The position numbers and the translations under genes are program-made. The notes beneath the pieces were generated by a model. It was given only the letters and a program-made list of their open reading frames with translations. It was not told where the DNA came from and made no database searches. A stretch of 59,022 nucleotides of DNA from a bacterium (lineage in GTDB: Bacteria > UBP4 > UBA4092 > JAOAEQ01), in contig JAOAEQ010000022.1 in assembly GCA_026416715.1 (NCBI GenBank), positions 1 to 59,022 of the forward strand, in the 5' to 3' direction. Below, piece after piece: positions 1 to 8,976 of the stretch. Positions within the stretch are counted from its first letter, which is position 1, and each line of letters begins with the position of its first letter.

Positions 1-77
1 GCCGCCTCAACTAACCCCTTCACCTCTCTCGCCTTCCCCTGCAATAAATTATCCGCAATCGCCTGTAAATCTACCAT
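1..77 (-). CDS. Corrinoid (B12-binding) methyl-carrier protein, N-terminal fragment
   Basis: Only the first 25 codons are in the window; the gene runs off the left edge. The visible peptide starts MVDLQAIADNLLQGKAREV and continues to VKGLVEAA. This resembles the start of the helical cap domain of MtaC/MtbC-type corrinoid proteins, which carry methyl groups between a substrate methyltransferase and a methyl acceptor. The start is well supported: AAGGAG lies 8 nt before the ATG. The cobalamin-binding DxHxxG motif would lie outside the window, so the family call rests on the N-terminus alone. The partner methyltransferase is not visible. Confidence 0.5.
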   Translation of the reverse strand, partial: MVDLQAIADNLLQGKAREVKGLVEA

Positions 78-165
78 GAGTTAAACTCCTTTTTCAATAA
101 GAATAAAATTGTAAATATTTTACCAAAATAGATGGAATTAGTAAAATCAAAATATATCGTTATTA

Positions 166-3100
166 TCATCCGGATGGATTGAGTAATAGAATGCAACGAT
201 TATCATCATCTTTAGATTTCATTTGTAGATTACTAGCAAATTGATTAGCTTTTTCCGGATTTAGACGAACGCCAAGATTGGTAAATAGTAAACTCATAAC
301 CTTGCCGGATTTTATCAAGTTAGTTTGTTCGAAACAAAGCTGATTGATAATAATCTGTCCTTTCCCAATTCGGAATCGGACTAATCCATTTGCTGGTTTA
401 GGTTTGGTTAATTCTGATTTGTGAATAGCAGCGGTTTTTATCGGTTCAGCTTCCCAGTTCCATTTTCGCCAATCAAGTTGCGGAGCGCCAAGCAAAATAT
501 CGCATTTTTTATTCTGGTTTGTTTCTATGCCATACTGAATTATCGGATTTTTATGGTTACGTTCAATCCAATAAAGGTCGGCGCTATGTATTCCAGAGAG
601 CAACTGGTCTGGTTTAGTTTTAACCAAATGTTCAATATCATGTTGTATTACCTGAATTGGGAAAGGGAATATAGGATAGAATGATTTTAGCGTATTTGGA
701 TTAAGCCCAAAAATAATCACTATTCCCCCATTACGAATAAAATTCCGAATATAGTTAATATGTTTTACATCAAATGTTTGACTTCCATCAATAATAATTG
801 TTGAGGTTGTAGGATTTGTCAATTTTGTATAATGATGATATTCGACTCCTAAATAATCTAAAAATAATTTGAGGGTTTTTCTCGTTTCACCGAGAAGAAT
901 TGTTGCAGTAAACTGATGGTTTAACGGTTGCCGAGCATACTCCACCAGATTACGGTAAATAAGCTCCGCTCCAGGTTCTTTTCTAATATTTTTTGATAAA
1001 GATAGCGTCGTTAGATAATATGCCCCTTTCCCTGCAAAAAGCTCAATCAATACTGGCTTCCCATTACCAAGATTAATGAGAGGACGAAAATTTCCTCTGG
1101 GAAAGTTGGCGAAATGACTATACGCAATACATTCATCACTACCCCAAAATTGTATATCAGACTGCCTGATATTATTTAAAATCGCATGTCTGGGTAGTTG
1201 AATAAAAGCTCGGTCATATTTACCCGGTTCAAAACTTGTGTATCCTAACTTATTGATGAAATCTTCATTATTATCCAGACAAATGACCCGAGAACCATTA
1301 TAAACCAGTGATTTTAAGTGGTAAATCTCGTCATCAGATAATTTCGTTCTAGGAGAAATGAGAATCAGATTATCGTATATCGTCCTGGTATACCTCATTG
1401 TTTGTCTACAAGACTTAAACCGTTCAATTGCCGGTGATAATCTTGGTAAACAAAAAATGCGGTACTTATCCTGAAAAATAATATCCGAAGTGCGTTTACG
1501 TGATTTGCTTTTTACTTGGATTTCTAACGTAACCGCAGTGCGTTGTGTAACATGCGGAGTAGAAAATTTGATCTGATAATACTGTTTTGTTGCTGGTTGA
1601 AGCTTAAACGATTTATGGCCATAAGCAACATTTCTTTTCTCAGGTTCTATTTGAATTTTCCAGTTTAAAATAATATTTTTTGTATCATAACTATCGTTAT
1701 GGATAGTTAAATTTAATCGAACAGGAGAATCCGAAAAATAACTTTTTTCCTGTTCTTTGATAAAAACCCGAATCGGTGTTAATAATTTTTTTAGTGTAAA
1801 ATATAACACATTTGGTTTCCATTTGGGTAACTGCTTATCATATCCTGGATTTAGCGTAGCACAATAAGGACCGATACGTTCAGGTTTTGGTCCTGCGGTA
1901 TTCAGCTGGGTATAACTGATTTTTTCCCCAGAGAAAGGTAATGGTTCTAAACTATACCAAACGATATTAAATGGAGTAACAAGTTCAGCCCATTCGCGAA
2001 CGAAATAAATCATTCGTTTCTGCTCTTTTGCAATAGCTTTTAGCCGTTCTTTAAAGCTTAAATACGTTTTTTCGCCGTGTAATAAACTCACCTCATCTGG
2101 TGTAGAGTAATACATCGAGCCCAGCTCACCGACTGCAATCGGTTTATTTTTAATTGTATTTTTTAATCGTGGCAGCGGCGGGTAATGGATATTATATATT
2201 TCGGCTTTGCCACAAAGATCAAAACTGCCATCCGCGCTTATCGGTCGAGTTGCGTCTATTTTTTTCACTTCTTTGACTAATTCATAGAATCGTTCGGATA
2301 AATCGTTAGCATTTTTTACCGCGTCATCTTGAACAAACGTATATGCAGCGAGCGCTTCATTTTCTATACTCCAAATAACGACTGATGGATGATTTCGATC
2401 GCGTTTGACTAATGCAGTTACATGGTCTTTCGCTCTTCGCCAGAAATCGGGATTATAATGAAATGCGCAATGCGATGCCCAAATTGCGGTCTCGTCGGTG
2501 ATAAGAATACCAAGCTCATCAGCTAAATCCAAATAAAACTGGGGATAGATTTGTGCGTGGAGTCGAATATGATTAATGTTCGATTGTTTCGCTAGCTGAT
2601 ACCATAACCGCGCATAATTCGGATTCTGGTATGCGATGCCCAGATAGTGCCAGGCATCACCGCGAAGTTTAATCGGTGAACCATTAAGGATAAAACGCGA
2701 TTTATCAATCCAGAATTCGCGGAACCCAAATCGAGTCGTTACCTTATCCAGCAACGGATGTGACAAGCTAGACGTTGTTTTTGCGGTAGAATCTGTATGG
2801 GATTTTATTTCCGTATCTAGATAATATAAATAAGGATGTTCCGGATGCCATAATTGTGGATTCGCCCAGTTCAAGGAGATCGCAACATTTTTTTTTGCAT
2901 AAGGTTTAATCGTACAAGTAGTTTGCCAAGATCTCCATTTTTTTATTTTATGGCGAAGCTGAATGGTTTGTAGTTCGTTTGTATAATTAATTATCGTGGT
3001 AGATAGAATAATCTGTTTTTTTCTAACCGAAGTCTGGATATATACATCTTCGATTCGAATTTTTGGATATGCATGTATAAATACATCAAGCCAAATTCCT

Positions 3101-3603
3101 GAAGCAAACATTCCCCAAAACGACCCAGTCGGATAAGGGTATTTTGTTTTTGCATCTATCGGAGATTGCCGATTAAAGAAAACGAAACTTTTAACGCCTA
3201 CTATCAATTCATTCGTTTGCTCGAATTTGATGTGGTTAGTGATATCGATTTCGAATGGGATAAATCCATCTTCGTGGTTGCCAATAAGAGTTCCATTAAG
3301 ATATATTTCACAATAATAATGTACTCCATTGAATTGCAGAAAAATCTGGGAGTTTTTCCAACGGTTTGGTACAACAAATTCGCAACGATGCCAACCAGCT
3401 GCAGCAAATTCCCATTCCTTTGGATAACTCGGATAACATCGGAAATCGCCACCTTTTTCTGGGAAAAAAGCATTTACATTCCAGGGAGACGGGATGCGAA
3501 TTTTTGTGTCAGACCATCGGGTTGGTTCCGGTGGATAGAGTAAAGTGCCGGGATCCGGCTGGAACTGCCATTCGCCGTTTAAGCAAATTGCATCTCGAAG
3601 CAT
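166..3603 (-). CDS. Glycoside hydrolase family 2 protein (beta-galactosidase/beta-glucuronidase type), 1145 aa
   Basis: This is a GH2-type exo-glycosidase. Residues 1-180 form the jelly-roll sugar-binding domain (LNGEWQFQPDPG near the N-terminus), followed by an immunoglobulin-like domain to about 290 and a TIM barrel from about 290 to 610. The predicted acid/base is Glu416 in the WSIENEA motif and the predicted nucleophile is Glu493 in VGELGS. Both catalytic residues are present, so the enzyme is probably active. About 530 further residues follow the barrel; they include beta-rich stretches and alpha/beta segments resembling the amidotransferase-like modules of large beta-galactosidases. No signal peptide is visible, so it is predicted to be cytoplasmic. 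No sugar transporter or regulator lies beside it. The start has only a weak GGAAAT upstream. The substrate could be a galactoside, glucuronide or mannoside and cannot be told from the sequence. Confidence 0.88.
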   Translation of the reverse strand: MLRDAICLNGEWQFQPDPGTLLYPPEPTRWSDTKIRIPSPWNVNAFFPEKGGDFRCYPSYPKEWEFAAAGWHRCEFVVPNRWKNSQIFLQFNGVHYYCEIYLNGTLIGNHEDGFIPFEIDITNHIKFEQTNELIVGVKSFVFFNRQSPIDAKTKYPYPTGSFWGMFASGIWLDVFIHAYPKIRIEDVYIQTSVRKKQIILSTTIINYTNELQTIQLRHKIKKWRSWQTTCTIKPYAKKNVAISLNWANPQLWHPEHPYLYYLDTEIKSHTDSTAKTTSSLSHPLLDKVTTRFGFREFWIDKSRFILNGSPIKLRGDAWHYLGIAYQNPNYARLWYQLAKQSNINHIRLHAQIYPQFYLDLADELGILITDETAIWASHCAFHYNPDFWRRAKDHVTALVKRDRNHPSVVIWSIENEALAAYTFVQDDAVKNANDLSERFYELVKEVKKIDATRPISADGSFDLCGKAEIYNIHYPPLPRLKNTIKNKPIAVGELGSMYYSTPDEVSLLHGEKTYLSFKERLKAIAKEQKRMIYFVREWAELVTPFNIVWYSLEPLPFSGEKISYTQLNTAGPKPERIGPYCATLNPGYDKQLPKWKPNVLYFTLKKLLTPIRVFIKEQEKSYFSDSPVRLNLTIHNDSYDTKNIILNWKIQIEPEKRNVAYGHKSFKLQPATKQYYQIKFSTPHVTQRTAVTLEIQVKSKSRKRTSDIIFQDKYRIFCLPRLSPAIERFKSCRQTMRYTRTIYDNLILISPRTKLSDDEIYHLKSLVYNGSRVICLDNNEDFINKLGYTSFEPGKYDRAFIQLPRHAILNNIRQSDIQFWGSDECIAYSHFANFPRGNFRPLINLGNGKPVLIELFAGKGAYYLTTLSLSKNIRKEPGAELIYRNLVEYARQPLNHQFTATILLGETRKTLKLFLDYLGVEYHHYTKLTNPTTSTIIIDGSQTFDVKHINYIRNFIRNGGIVIIFGLNPNTLKSFYPIFPFPIQVIQHDIEHLVKTKPDQLLSGIHSADLYWIERNHKNPIIQYGIETNQNKKCDILLGAPQLDWRKWNWEAEPIKTAAIHKSELTKPKPANGLVRFRIGKGQIIINQLCFEQTNLIKSGKVMSLLFTNLGVRLNPEKANQFASNLQMKSKDDDNRCILLLNPSG

Positions 3604-3721
3604 AGGATAATTTCCATTTGAGAGAGTTAAGGATTAAGAAAATAGAAAAAATAAAACGATAGTTAATTTCAATTATGCATGAGCGTTACACTACCTTTTG
3701 GCTCAAAATCTCGAAAACTCT

Positions 3722-4345
3722 TTACTCTTTTTTCCTTTTTTGCTGATATTCTCTGATTTTGGTTGCAATTAAATCTATTGCTACCCGATTATGTCCGCCT
3801 TCCGGAATTATAATATCAGCATATCGTTTTGATGGTTCAACAAATTGTAAATGCATCGGCCGAACCACATTTTTGTATTGTTCGATGACTGATTCAACCG
3901 TTCGTCCACGTTCATTAATATCGCGACGTAATCGGCGAATAAACCGGATATCCGCATCAGTTTCAACATAAATTTTTATTTTCATTAATTCGCGTAATTC
4001 TGGATCTTCAAGCGCAAATATTCCCTCAATAATAATCACATCACCAGGGATAATTCGTTCCGTTTTCGGCGACCGGGTATGCGTCTTAAAATCATAGATA
4101 GGTTTTTCAATCGGTTGTCCCGCAAGTAATGTACGCAAATGGTGGATTAACAGCGGTTTATCAATAGCATCCGGATGATCATAATTTATTTTCATCCGCT
4201 CTTCTAATGGTAAATGTGTTTGGTCGCGATAATATGCATCCTGATGAATAATAGTAATTCGTTCATCTTTCAATTCGCGAACAATAGCTTTAGCGACGGT
4301 TGTTTTTCCTGAGCCGGTTCCTCCGGCGATTCCAATGATTAACAT
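3722..4345 (-). CDS. udk: Uridine kinase
   Basis: This enzyme phosphorylates uridine and cytidine to UMP and CMP in pyrimidine salvage in the cytoplasm. The P-loop GGTGSGKTT lies at about residues 8-16. It is followed by the HQDAYYRD segment and the YDHPDAID motif typical of the nucleoside-binding site, and then by the [12 protein letters not shown] lid segment. The length of 207 aa is standard for bacterial Udk. It is on the minus strand between the GH2 gene and the AI-2E-type permease, with about 80-120 bp on either side, so it may be transcribed on its own. There is no clear Shine-Dalgarno sequence; the region before the ATG is very T-rich (TATATTTTTT). The call is secure because the whole family signature is present. 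Confidence 0.93.
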   Translation of the reverse strand: MLIIGIAGGTGSGKTTVAKAIVRELKDERITIIHQDAYYRDQTHLPLEERMKINYDHPDAIDKPLLIHHLRTLLAGQPIEKPIYDFKTHTRSPKTERIIPGDVIIIEGIFALEDPELRELMKIKIYVETDADIRFIRRLRRDINERGRTVESVIEQYKNVVRPMHLQFVEPSKRYADIIIPEGGHNRVAIDLIATKIREYQQKRKKE

Positions 4346-4427
4346 AAAAAATATAAGAGTAAGGTATGTTTTTTATTAAAAATTCTAAGATATTGTCGAG
4401 TTCTTCGTCAACTGAAACTATAAGCAG

Positions 4428-5552
4428 TTAACGTTCAGATTTTTCTAATTTCTGGCTATAATCATCAGCGATTGCTTTAGAATTAGATTTGGGTGGTATT
4501 CCACTACCGAGGATGATTCCTAACGGTTTAAGTGAATCTATTCGATCACAAATAACCTTCATAGTTGCCGTAATCGGAATAGCTAAAATCGCACCCATAA
4601 CTCCCCATAACCAACTCCAAAACATAAATGCGATGAGAACAACCAATGGACTCAGGTTAACTTTTTCTCCGAGGAGGATCGGGCTTAATATCATATTTTC
4701 GAATAACTGGATAACTGTATATAGAATAACGACCCAAATTGCAGGTAAGATAGTTGGAAATTGAACTAATGCAACCAGCGTTGGCATCAGTGTTGCAATA
4801 ATAACGCCAACCAGCGGAATCCAGTTTAATACGGCAACAACAATTCCCCATAAGAACGCATATTTTACCCCAATGAGCCAAAGCCCAACGGTGGTAAGTA
4901 AGATTAAAATCACCATAATGATCGCCCGACCGAGGATATAATTTTGCACCGCAATACTAACGTCTTTAGCCATTTGAATAGCCCGGTCAGATTTCTCTTT
5001 TCCCAGTAACATTTCTAGTTTACTATGCAGCGAGTGGCGAGTATAGACAATGAAATAAGCGATTATTAAAATCAGAATAAGTGTTGATACCAGCGATGAT
5101 AATGGTAAAACTACTTTAGATAAAAGTTTAACCAATTCTTCTTCAGAGATGAATTTCGGTAATTTCGGTTGCGGCATCGGTTTATACTCAGTTCCAGTGG
5201 TTTGTGATGATTGAAATACAGTTTGAAGTCGATACCAACCGGTTTCTATTAGTTCAGTCAATCGTTCACGATACATAGGCCAATCTCGAACAAAAAGTTC
5301 AGATTGTTTATATAAAATATAGCCAAACGTTAAAATGATCAATACCGTTAGGAGCACGATTATGATTATATTTAACCAAGTTGGAATTTTAAGCCGGTCG
5401 AGGAATTCAGCTAATGGATACAGAAGATAAGCTACGAAAATTGCTATCACTAATGGGATAAGAATCGACTGTGCATAATAGAGAAATCCAATAACAATTC
5501 CGGAAGCAATAATCGCTAAATAGAAGTTTTGTTTTTTATTTGTTTCGAGCAT
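4428..5552 (-). CDS. AI-2E family transporter (PerM/YdiK-like membrane protein)
   Basis: This is a polytopic inner-membrane protein of 374 aa. The first 75 residues hold hydrophobic segments (a pair near 10-50 and another near 58-82). A charged, Pro/Gln-rich soluble loop spans about 85-140. Four or five more membrane segments fill 140-340, ending in a short charged tail. The GVKYAFLWG and LNWIPLVGVII segments in the second half are typical of the family. Members are named after TqsA (autoinducer-2 export), but others have been linked to ion extrusion, so the substrate cannot be assigned. It is read on the minus strand, downstream of the ahbC-ahbD pair with about 50 bp between them, so it could be co-transcribed with them. 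Confidence 0.88.
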   Translation of the reverse strand: MLETNKKQNFYLAIIASGIVIGFLYYAQSILIPLVIAIFVAYLLYPLAEFLDRLKIPTWLNIIIIVLLTVLIILTFGYILYKQSELFVRDWPMYRERLTELIETGWYRLQTVFQSSQTTGTEYKPMPQPKLPKFISEEELVKLLSKVVLPLSSLVSTLILILIIAYFIVYTRHSLHSKLEMLLGKEKSDRAIQMAKDVSIAVQNYILGRAIIMVILILLTTVGLWLIGVKYAFLWGIVVAVLNWIPLVGVIIATLMPTLVALVQFPTILPAIWVVILYTVIQLFENMILSPILLGEKVNLSPLVVLIAFMFWSWLWGVMGAILAIPITATMKVICDRIDSLKPLGIILGSGIPPKSNSKAIADDYSQKLEKSER

Positions 5553-5603
5553 AGTAAATAAAGTATGAAGCGGGTAACCGAGTTAAGGCTCAACCATCTT
5601 CTG

Positions 5604-6698
5604 CTAAAGCAGGGTCGGAGAGCCATATTTCGGTTCGTAAATGCAATAAGGTTCTTCATTAAGATAATTTCCGGTTTCACCATACGCTCGGGCGCGACAT
5701 CCATAACAGATAGTCTGATATTCACAAATGCTACATTTACCACGTAATTTCGTCGGATCGCGTAATATTTGCAATACATCTGATTGTTCCCAGATATTTT
5801 GTATTGTTTGTTCATTAATATTTCCAGCTTTAACCGGCAGATAACCACATGGATAGACATCACCACGATACGATATAAAACAGACACCAGTTCCTGCAAG
5901 ACAACCTCTAGTCATCGCGGAGAATCCGAAATCATACCTAGTAACATTAATTCTATCTTTTTTTGCCCGTTGTCGCAGTATTCGATAATAATGCGGTGCG
6001 CAAGTTGCTCTTAATTCAAATGGTACAACTTTTGATTGGTCATACAACCAATTTAATATCTGCTCATATTCCTCTGGCAATAATTGCTGTTCTGCAGTTA
6101 TTATCAAACCACACCCGGTAGGGACTAGCATGAATAAATGCACGGCGTCAATTTCGAATTTTTGTGCTAATTCCATTAATTTAGATAATTCAGTAACGTT
6201 ATGTTTTGTAACTGTAACGTTCAATTGTAAACTCATTTGAAGTTCTTTTAAGTTCTTTAATCCCGTAATGGCTAATTCAAAAGAACCTGGGCTCCCGCGA
6301 AATGTATCATGCGTTTTATCAGTTGCACCATCAAGACTTATACTGACCCTTTTTATTCCGGATTGAAGTATTCTATGAGCGACTTCTTTGGTTACCAAAG
6401 TTCCATTAGTTGCCAGCGCAACTCGTAACCCTTTTTCTGTTGCATAGTTTGCGAGTTCAAAAATATCTCGTCGAAACAGAGGTTCTCCGCCTGATAAAAT
6501 TAGAATCGGTGATGCGAAGGATACAAGGTCATCGATAAATTTTAATGCTTGTTTCGTAGTCAAATCTTCTGGAGGTGAAGCGGGAGTCGCTTCCGCTCGG
6601 CAGTGAACACAACGAAGATTACACCCGACCGTCGTTTCCCAGAATACTAAACGCAGCGGATATTTTCGTTTCATTGGATTATGTTCTGATTTCTTCAT
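5604..6698 (-). CDS. ahbD: AhbD-like radical SAM haem b synthase
   Basis: This is a SPASM radical SAM enzyme of 364 aa, predicted to decarboxylate two propionates of iron-coproporphyrin III to make haem b in the siroheme-dependent pathway. The radical SAM cysteines are C26, C30 and C33 (CNLRCVHC), followed by the SAM-binding SGGEP motif. The C-terminal half holds the auxiliary-cluster cysteines in CLAGTGVC, YPCGYLP, and KCSICEYQTICYGCRARAYGETG, ending with EEPYCIYEP. That C-terminal block matches my memory of AhbD proteins much better than NirJ2. The gene overlaps the end of ahbC by 20 bp, so the pair is almost certainly co-translated. A second possible start (ATG at 6674) lies just after the ahbC stop. 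The upstream enzymes AhbA and AhbB are not in the window. Confidence 0.85.
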   Translation of the reverse strand: MKKSEHNPMKRKYPLRLVFWETTVGCNLRCVHCRAEATPASPPEDLTTKQALKFIDDLVSFASPILILSGGEPLFRRDIFELANYATEKGLRVALATNGTLVTKEVAHRILQSGIKRVSISLDGATDKTHDTFRGSPGSFELAITGLKNLKELQMSLQLNVTVTKHNVTELSKLMELAQKFEIDAVHLFMLVPTGCGLIITAEQQLLPEEYEQILNWLYDQSKVVPFELRATCAPHYYRILRQRAKKDRINVTRYDFGFSAMTRGCLAGTGVCFISYRGDVYPCGYLPVKAGNINEQTIQNIWEQSDVLQILRDPTKLRGKCSICEYQTICYGCRARAYGETGNYLNEEPYCIYEPKYGSPTLL

Positions 6699-7866
6699 CG
6701 GTTAAATAGCATGCGGGGTCTTCCATCCAAGGGTCGTTAAACACCGCTTCTGCACGAGCACGAAGGTTTCCGTTACAGATATCAATCCATTTACAATTCA
6801 TTTGGGCGCATCTGCCTTTTAGTAATGGTTTCCGATTCTTTAAACCGGCTAGAATTGGATGCATCGTATCCATCCAGATATCGCCAAATTTCCGTTCTCG
6901 AACATTACCGAATGTATGTTGTATCCAGAATTGGTCAGGATGGACATAACCGAGATTATCAATATCCGCAATTCCAACACCGGAATTATTTCCCCCGTTC
7001 AACTTGAGAAGTCTCATAACCTCATTTGCTCTTTCTGGTTTTTCTTTCGTCAATCGCAAATATAAATATACTCCATCAGTATGATTATCAACAGTTAAAA
7101 TATCCTTATCGAGTCCTCGATTATGGAAATCTATAGTTCGGTTAATAATGAAATCAATTGCAGTCCGAGTTTCTTCATGGGTTAAATCATCTCTAACCAT
7201 ATCACTTCCCCGACCGCAGTAGACTAGATGATAAAAACAGGCGCGATTAATTTTCTCTTCTTCAATAAACGTAAAGATATCGGATAAATCTTGATAATTC
7301 CGTTTGGTTAACGTTAATCGCAATCCGACTCGCAGACCAACTTGAATACAATTTTCAAACCCACGCACTGCATCATTAAACGCACCGGCTTTTCCCCGAA
7401 ACTTATCGTTGTTCAATCCGATTCCATCAAGGCTGATGCCGACATAAGCAAATTCCGATTGTTGGAGCTTTTTTGCAATATCACGAGTTATCAACGTACC
7501 GTTGGTAGATAAGACCGGCCGAATGTTTCGAGTTCTCGCATATTTAGCCAATTCAAATATATCTTCGCGGAGTAACGGTTCACCGCCAGAAAATAAAATA
7601 ACTGGAATTTTAAACTCTGCTAAATCATCAATCAATTTTTTCGCTTCTTGCGAAGTTAATTCACCCGCATATTCTTTATCTTCGGAGTTAGAATAACAAT
7701 GGATACAATGCAGATTACAGCGGCGGGTACAATTCCAGACAACTATCGGTTTTTTATCTTTAGAAAAACGTTGAGGATGCGTTGGGATGCTTCCGCTATC
7801 ATAACCATAACGAAGAGCATCTCCGGGAGTAGTGGTTCCGCAAAATAGTCGCGTTATTCCAATCAT
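6679..7866 (-). CDS. ahbC: AhbC-like radical SAM protein (12,18-didecarboxysiroheme deacetylase)
   Basis: This is a SPASM radical SAM enzyme of 395 aa, predicted to remove the two acetate side chains of 12,18-didecarboxysiroheme and give iron-coproporphyrin III. Its N-terminus, MIGITRLFCGTTTPGDALRY, is the hallmark start of AhbC/NirJ1 proteins. The radical SAM cysteines are C50, C54 and C57 (CNLHCIHC), followed by FSGGEPLLRED. The C-terminus has CAQMNCKWIDICNGN and EDPACYLTDEEIRT, as in AhbC and NirJ. The close NirJ (haem d1) is the main alternative, but the adjacent AhbD argues for haem b. The start has no Shine-Dalgarno sequence; a TATAAT lies about 17 nt upstream. The dcd stop lies 62 bp upstream, so an operon with dcd is possible. 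Confidence 0.87.
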   Translation of the reverse strand: MIGITRLFCGTTTPGDALRYGYDSGSIPTHPQRFSKDKKPIVVWNCTRRCNLHCIHCYSNSEDKEYAGELTSQEAKKLIDDLAEFKIPVILFSGGEPLLREDIFELAKYARTRNIRPVLSTNGTLITRDIAKKLQQSEFAYVGISLDGIGLNNDKFRGKAGAFNDAVRGFENCIQVGLRVGLRLTLTKRNYQDLSDIFTFIEEEKINRACFYHLVYCGRGSDMVRDDLTHEETRTAIDFIINRTIDFHNRGLDKDILTVDNHTDGVYLYLRLTKEKPERANEVMRLLKLNGGNNSGVGIADIDNLGYVHPDQFWIQHTFGNVRERKFGDIWMDTMHPILAGLKNRKPLLKGRCAQMNCKWIDICNGNLRARAEAVFNDPWMEDPACYLTDEEIRT

Positions 7867-7928
7867 GGAAAAAATTACAACGATTATAAAATCAGATTCT
7901 AACGATTTAATCTCTTCTGTAATCGTAA

Positions 7929-8489
7929 TTAGATTTTGGGAAGAGTTAATTTTTTTTGCGATTGATATTTTCCTTTTTTATCCGCGTATGAGATTGAACA
8001 AAGTTCATTACTCTCAAAAAAGATAACCTGCGCGATTCCTTCATGGGCATAAATTTTCGCAGGTAATGGACTGGTATTGGATATGGATAACGTGACGAAC
8101 CCTTCCCATTCCGGTTCGAATGGAGTTACGTTGACGATGATTCCGGCTCGAGCGTAGGTTGATTTACCCACGCAAATAGTTAGAATATTGCGCGGGATTT
8201 TAAAATATTCTACTGAACGACCTAAGACAAACGAGTTCGGGGGAATAACACAGATACGTCCTTTAAACTCGGTAAAATAATCAGAATTAAAATTTTTGGG
8301 GTCTATGAAAGCTAAACCAGTATCAACCGCAGTAAATATTTTAAATTCATCCGCTAACCGAAAATCATATCCATAGGAAGAAACGCCGTATGAAATTACG
8401 CCATCCCGTACCTGGTTGTCAGCAAAAGGAACAATCATTTTATGTTCAATTGCCATCCGCTTAATCCAGTTATCCGACTTAATACCCAT
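7929..8489 (-). CDS. dcd: dCTP deaminase family protein with altered catalytic position
   Basis: The protein belongs to the 186-aa branch of dCTP deaminases, which convert dCTP to dUTP for thymidylate synthesis. Conserved blocks are the start [45 protein letters not shown] and the C-terminal [14 protein letters not shown]. The striking feature is at residue 135. Where E. coli Dcd has the general-base Glu138 (in VLEFYN), this protein has Ser (TLSISN), and the codon TCC is unambiguous in the given sequence. It may be inactive, use another residue, or belong to a subgroup with a different chemistry. No Shine-Dalgarno is seen; CATAAT lies 6 nt before the ATG, compatible with a leaderless transcript. 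The call to the family is secure; activity is not. Confidence 0.85.
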   Translation of the reverse strand: MGIKSDNWIKRMAIEHKMIVPFADNQVRDGVISYGVSSYGYDFRLADEFKIFTAVDTGLAFIDPKNFNSDYFTEFKGRICVIPPNSFVLGRSVEYFKIPRNILTICVGKSTYARAGIIVNVTPFEPEWEGFVTLSISNTSPLPAKIYAHEGIAQVIFFESNELCSISYADKKGKYQSQKKLTLPKI

Positions 8490-8593
8490 AAAATTATTAT
8501 GTACCCAATTGGAAGTGCAAAATGCCGAAATAGTAAGAAAAATTACCGAATTTAGTTCTAAAAATTCGTTACTTTTTGCACTTTAAGAAAAAA

Positions 8594-8812
8594 TTATGCG
8601 GCAACAACTTCTTTTATTTCCGGTACTTCCTGCTTAATAATCTGTTCAACATAGTTTCGCAGAGTCAACTGCGACATCGGGCAATGACCGCATGCGCCGA
8701 TTAATTTAACTTTTACAGAACCATCAACAACATCGACCAATTCGATATCGCCACCGTCTGCTTGCAGTGCAGGTCGGATTTTCTCGATAACTGCTTGAAC
8801 TTTTTCTTTCAT
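8594..8812 (-). CDS. NifU C-terminal-like Fe-S scaffold protein
   Basis: This small protein (72 aa) is a stand-alone NifU C-terminal (Nfu) domain that binds or passes on Fe-S clusters in the cytoplasm. It has the family's opening (VIEKIRPALQADGGDIELV) and the CxxC metal-binding pair in GACGHCPMS, followed by a helix ending EVPEIKEVVAA. I chose the ATG at 8812 rather than the TTG six bases upstream, because AAAGG lies 9 nt before the ATG but only about 3 nt before the TTG. It stands alone, separated by about 100 bp from dcd and with a divergent gene on the other side. It could supply clusters to the radical SAM enzymes nearby, though that is only inference from position. Confidence 0.9.
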   Translation of the reverse strand: MKEKVQAVIEKIRPALQADGGDIELVDVVDGSVKVKLIGACGHCPMSQLTLRNYVEQIIKQEVPEIKEVVAA

Positions 8813-8976
8813 AACCAAAGACCTTTCGCTGAAAAGATAATTTATTTTACCACATTTTTTATCTATATATTATATCAAAAAATTCAGGATTTAATCTATC
8901 CTGTTTTGATGAGATTGAATTAGTCTAACCATTGTAATTGCTTTTTAAGACGAAAAAATGTAAAATATTTTTATAT

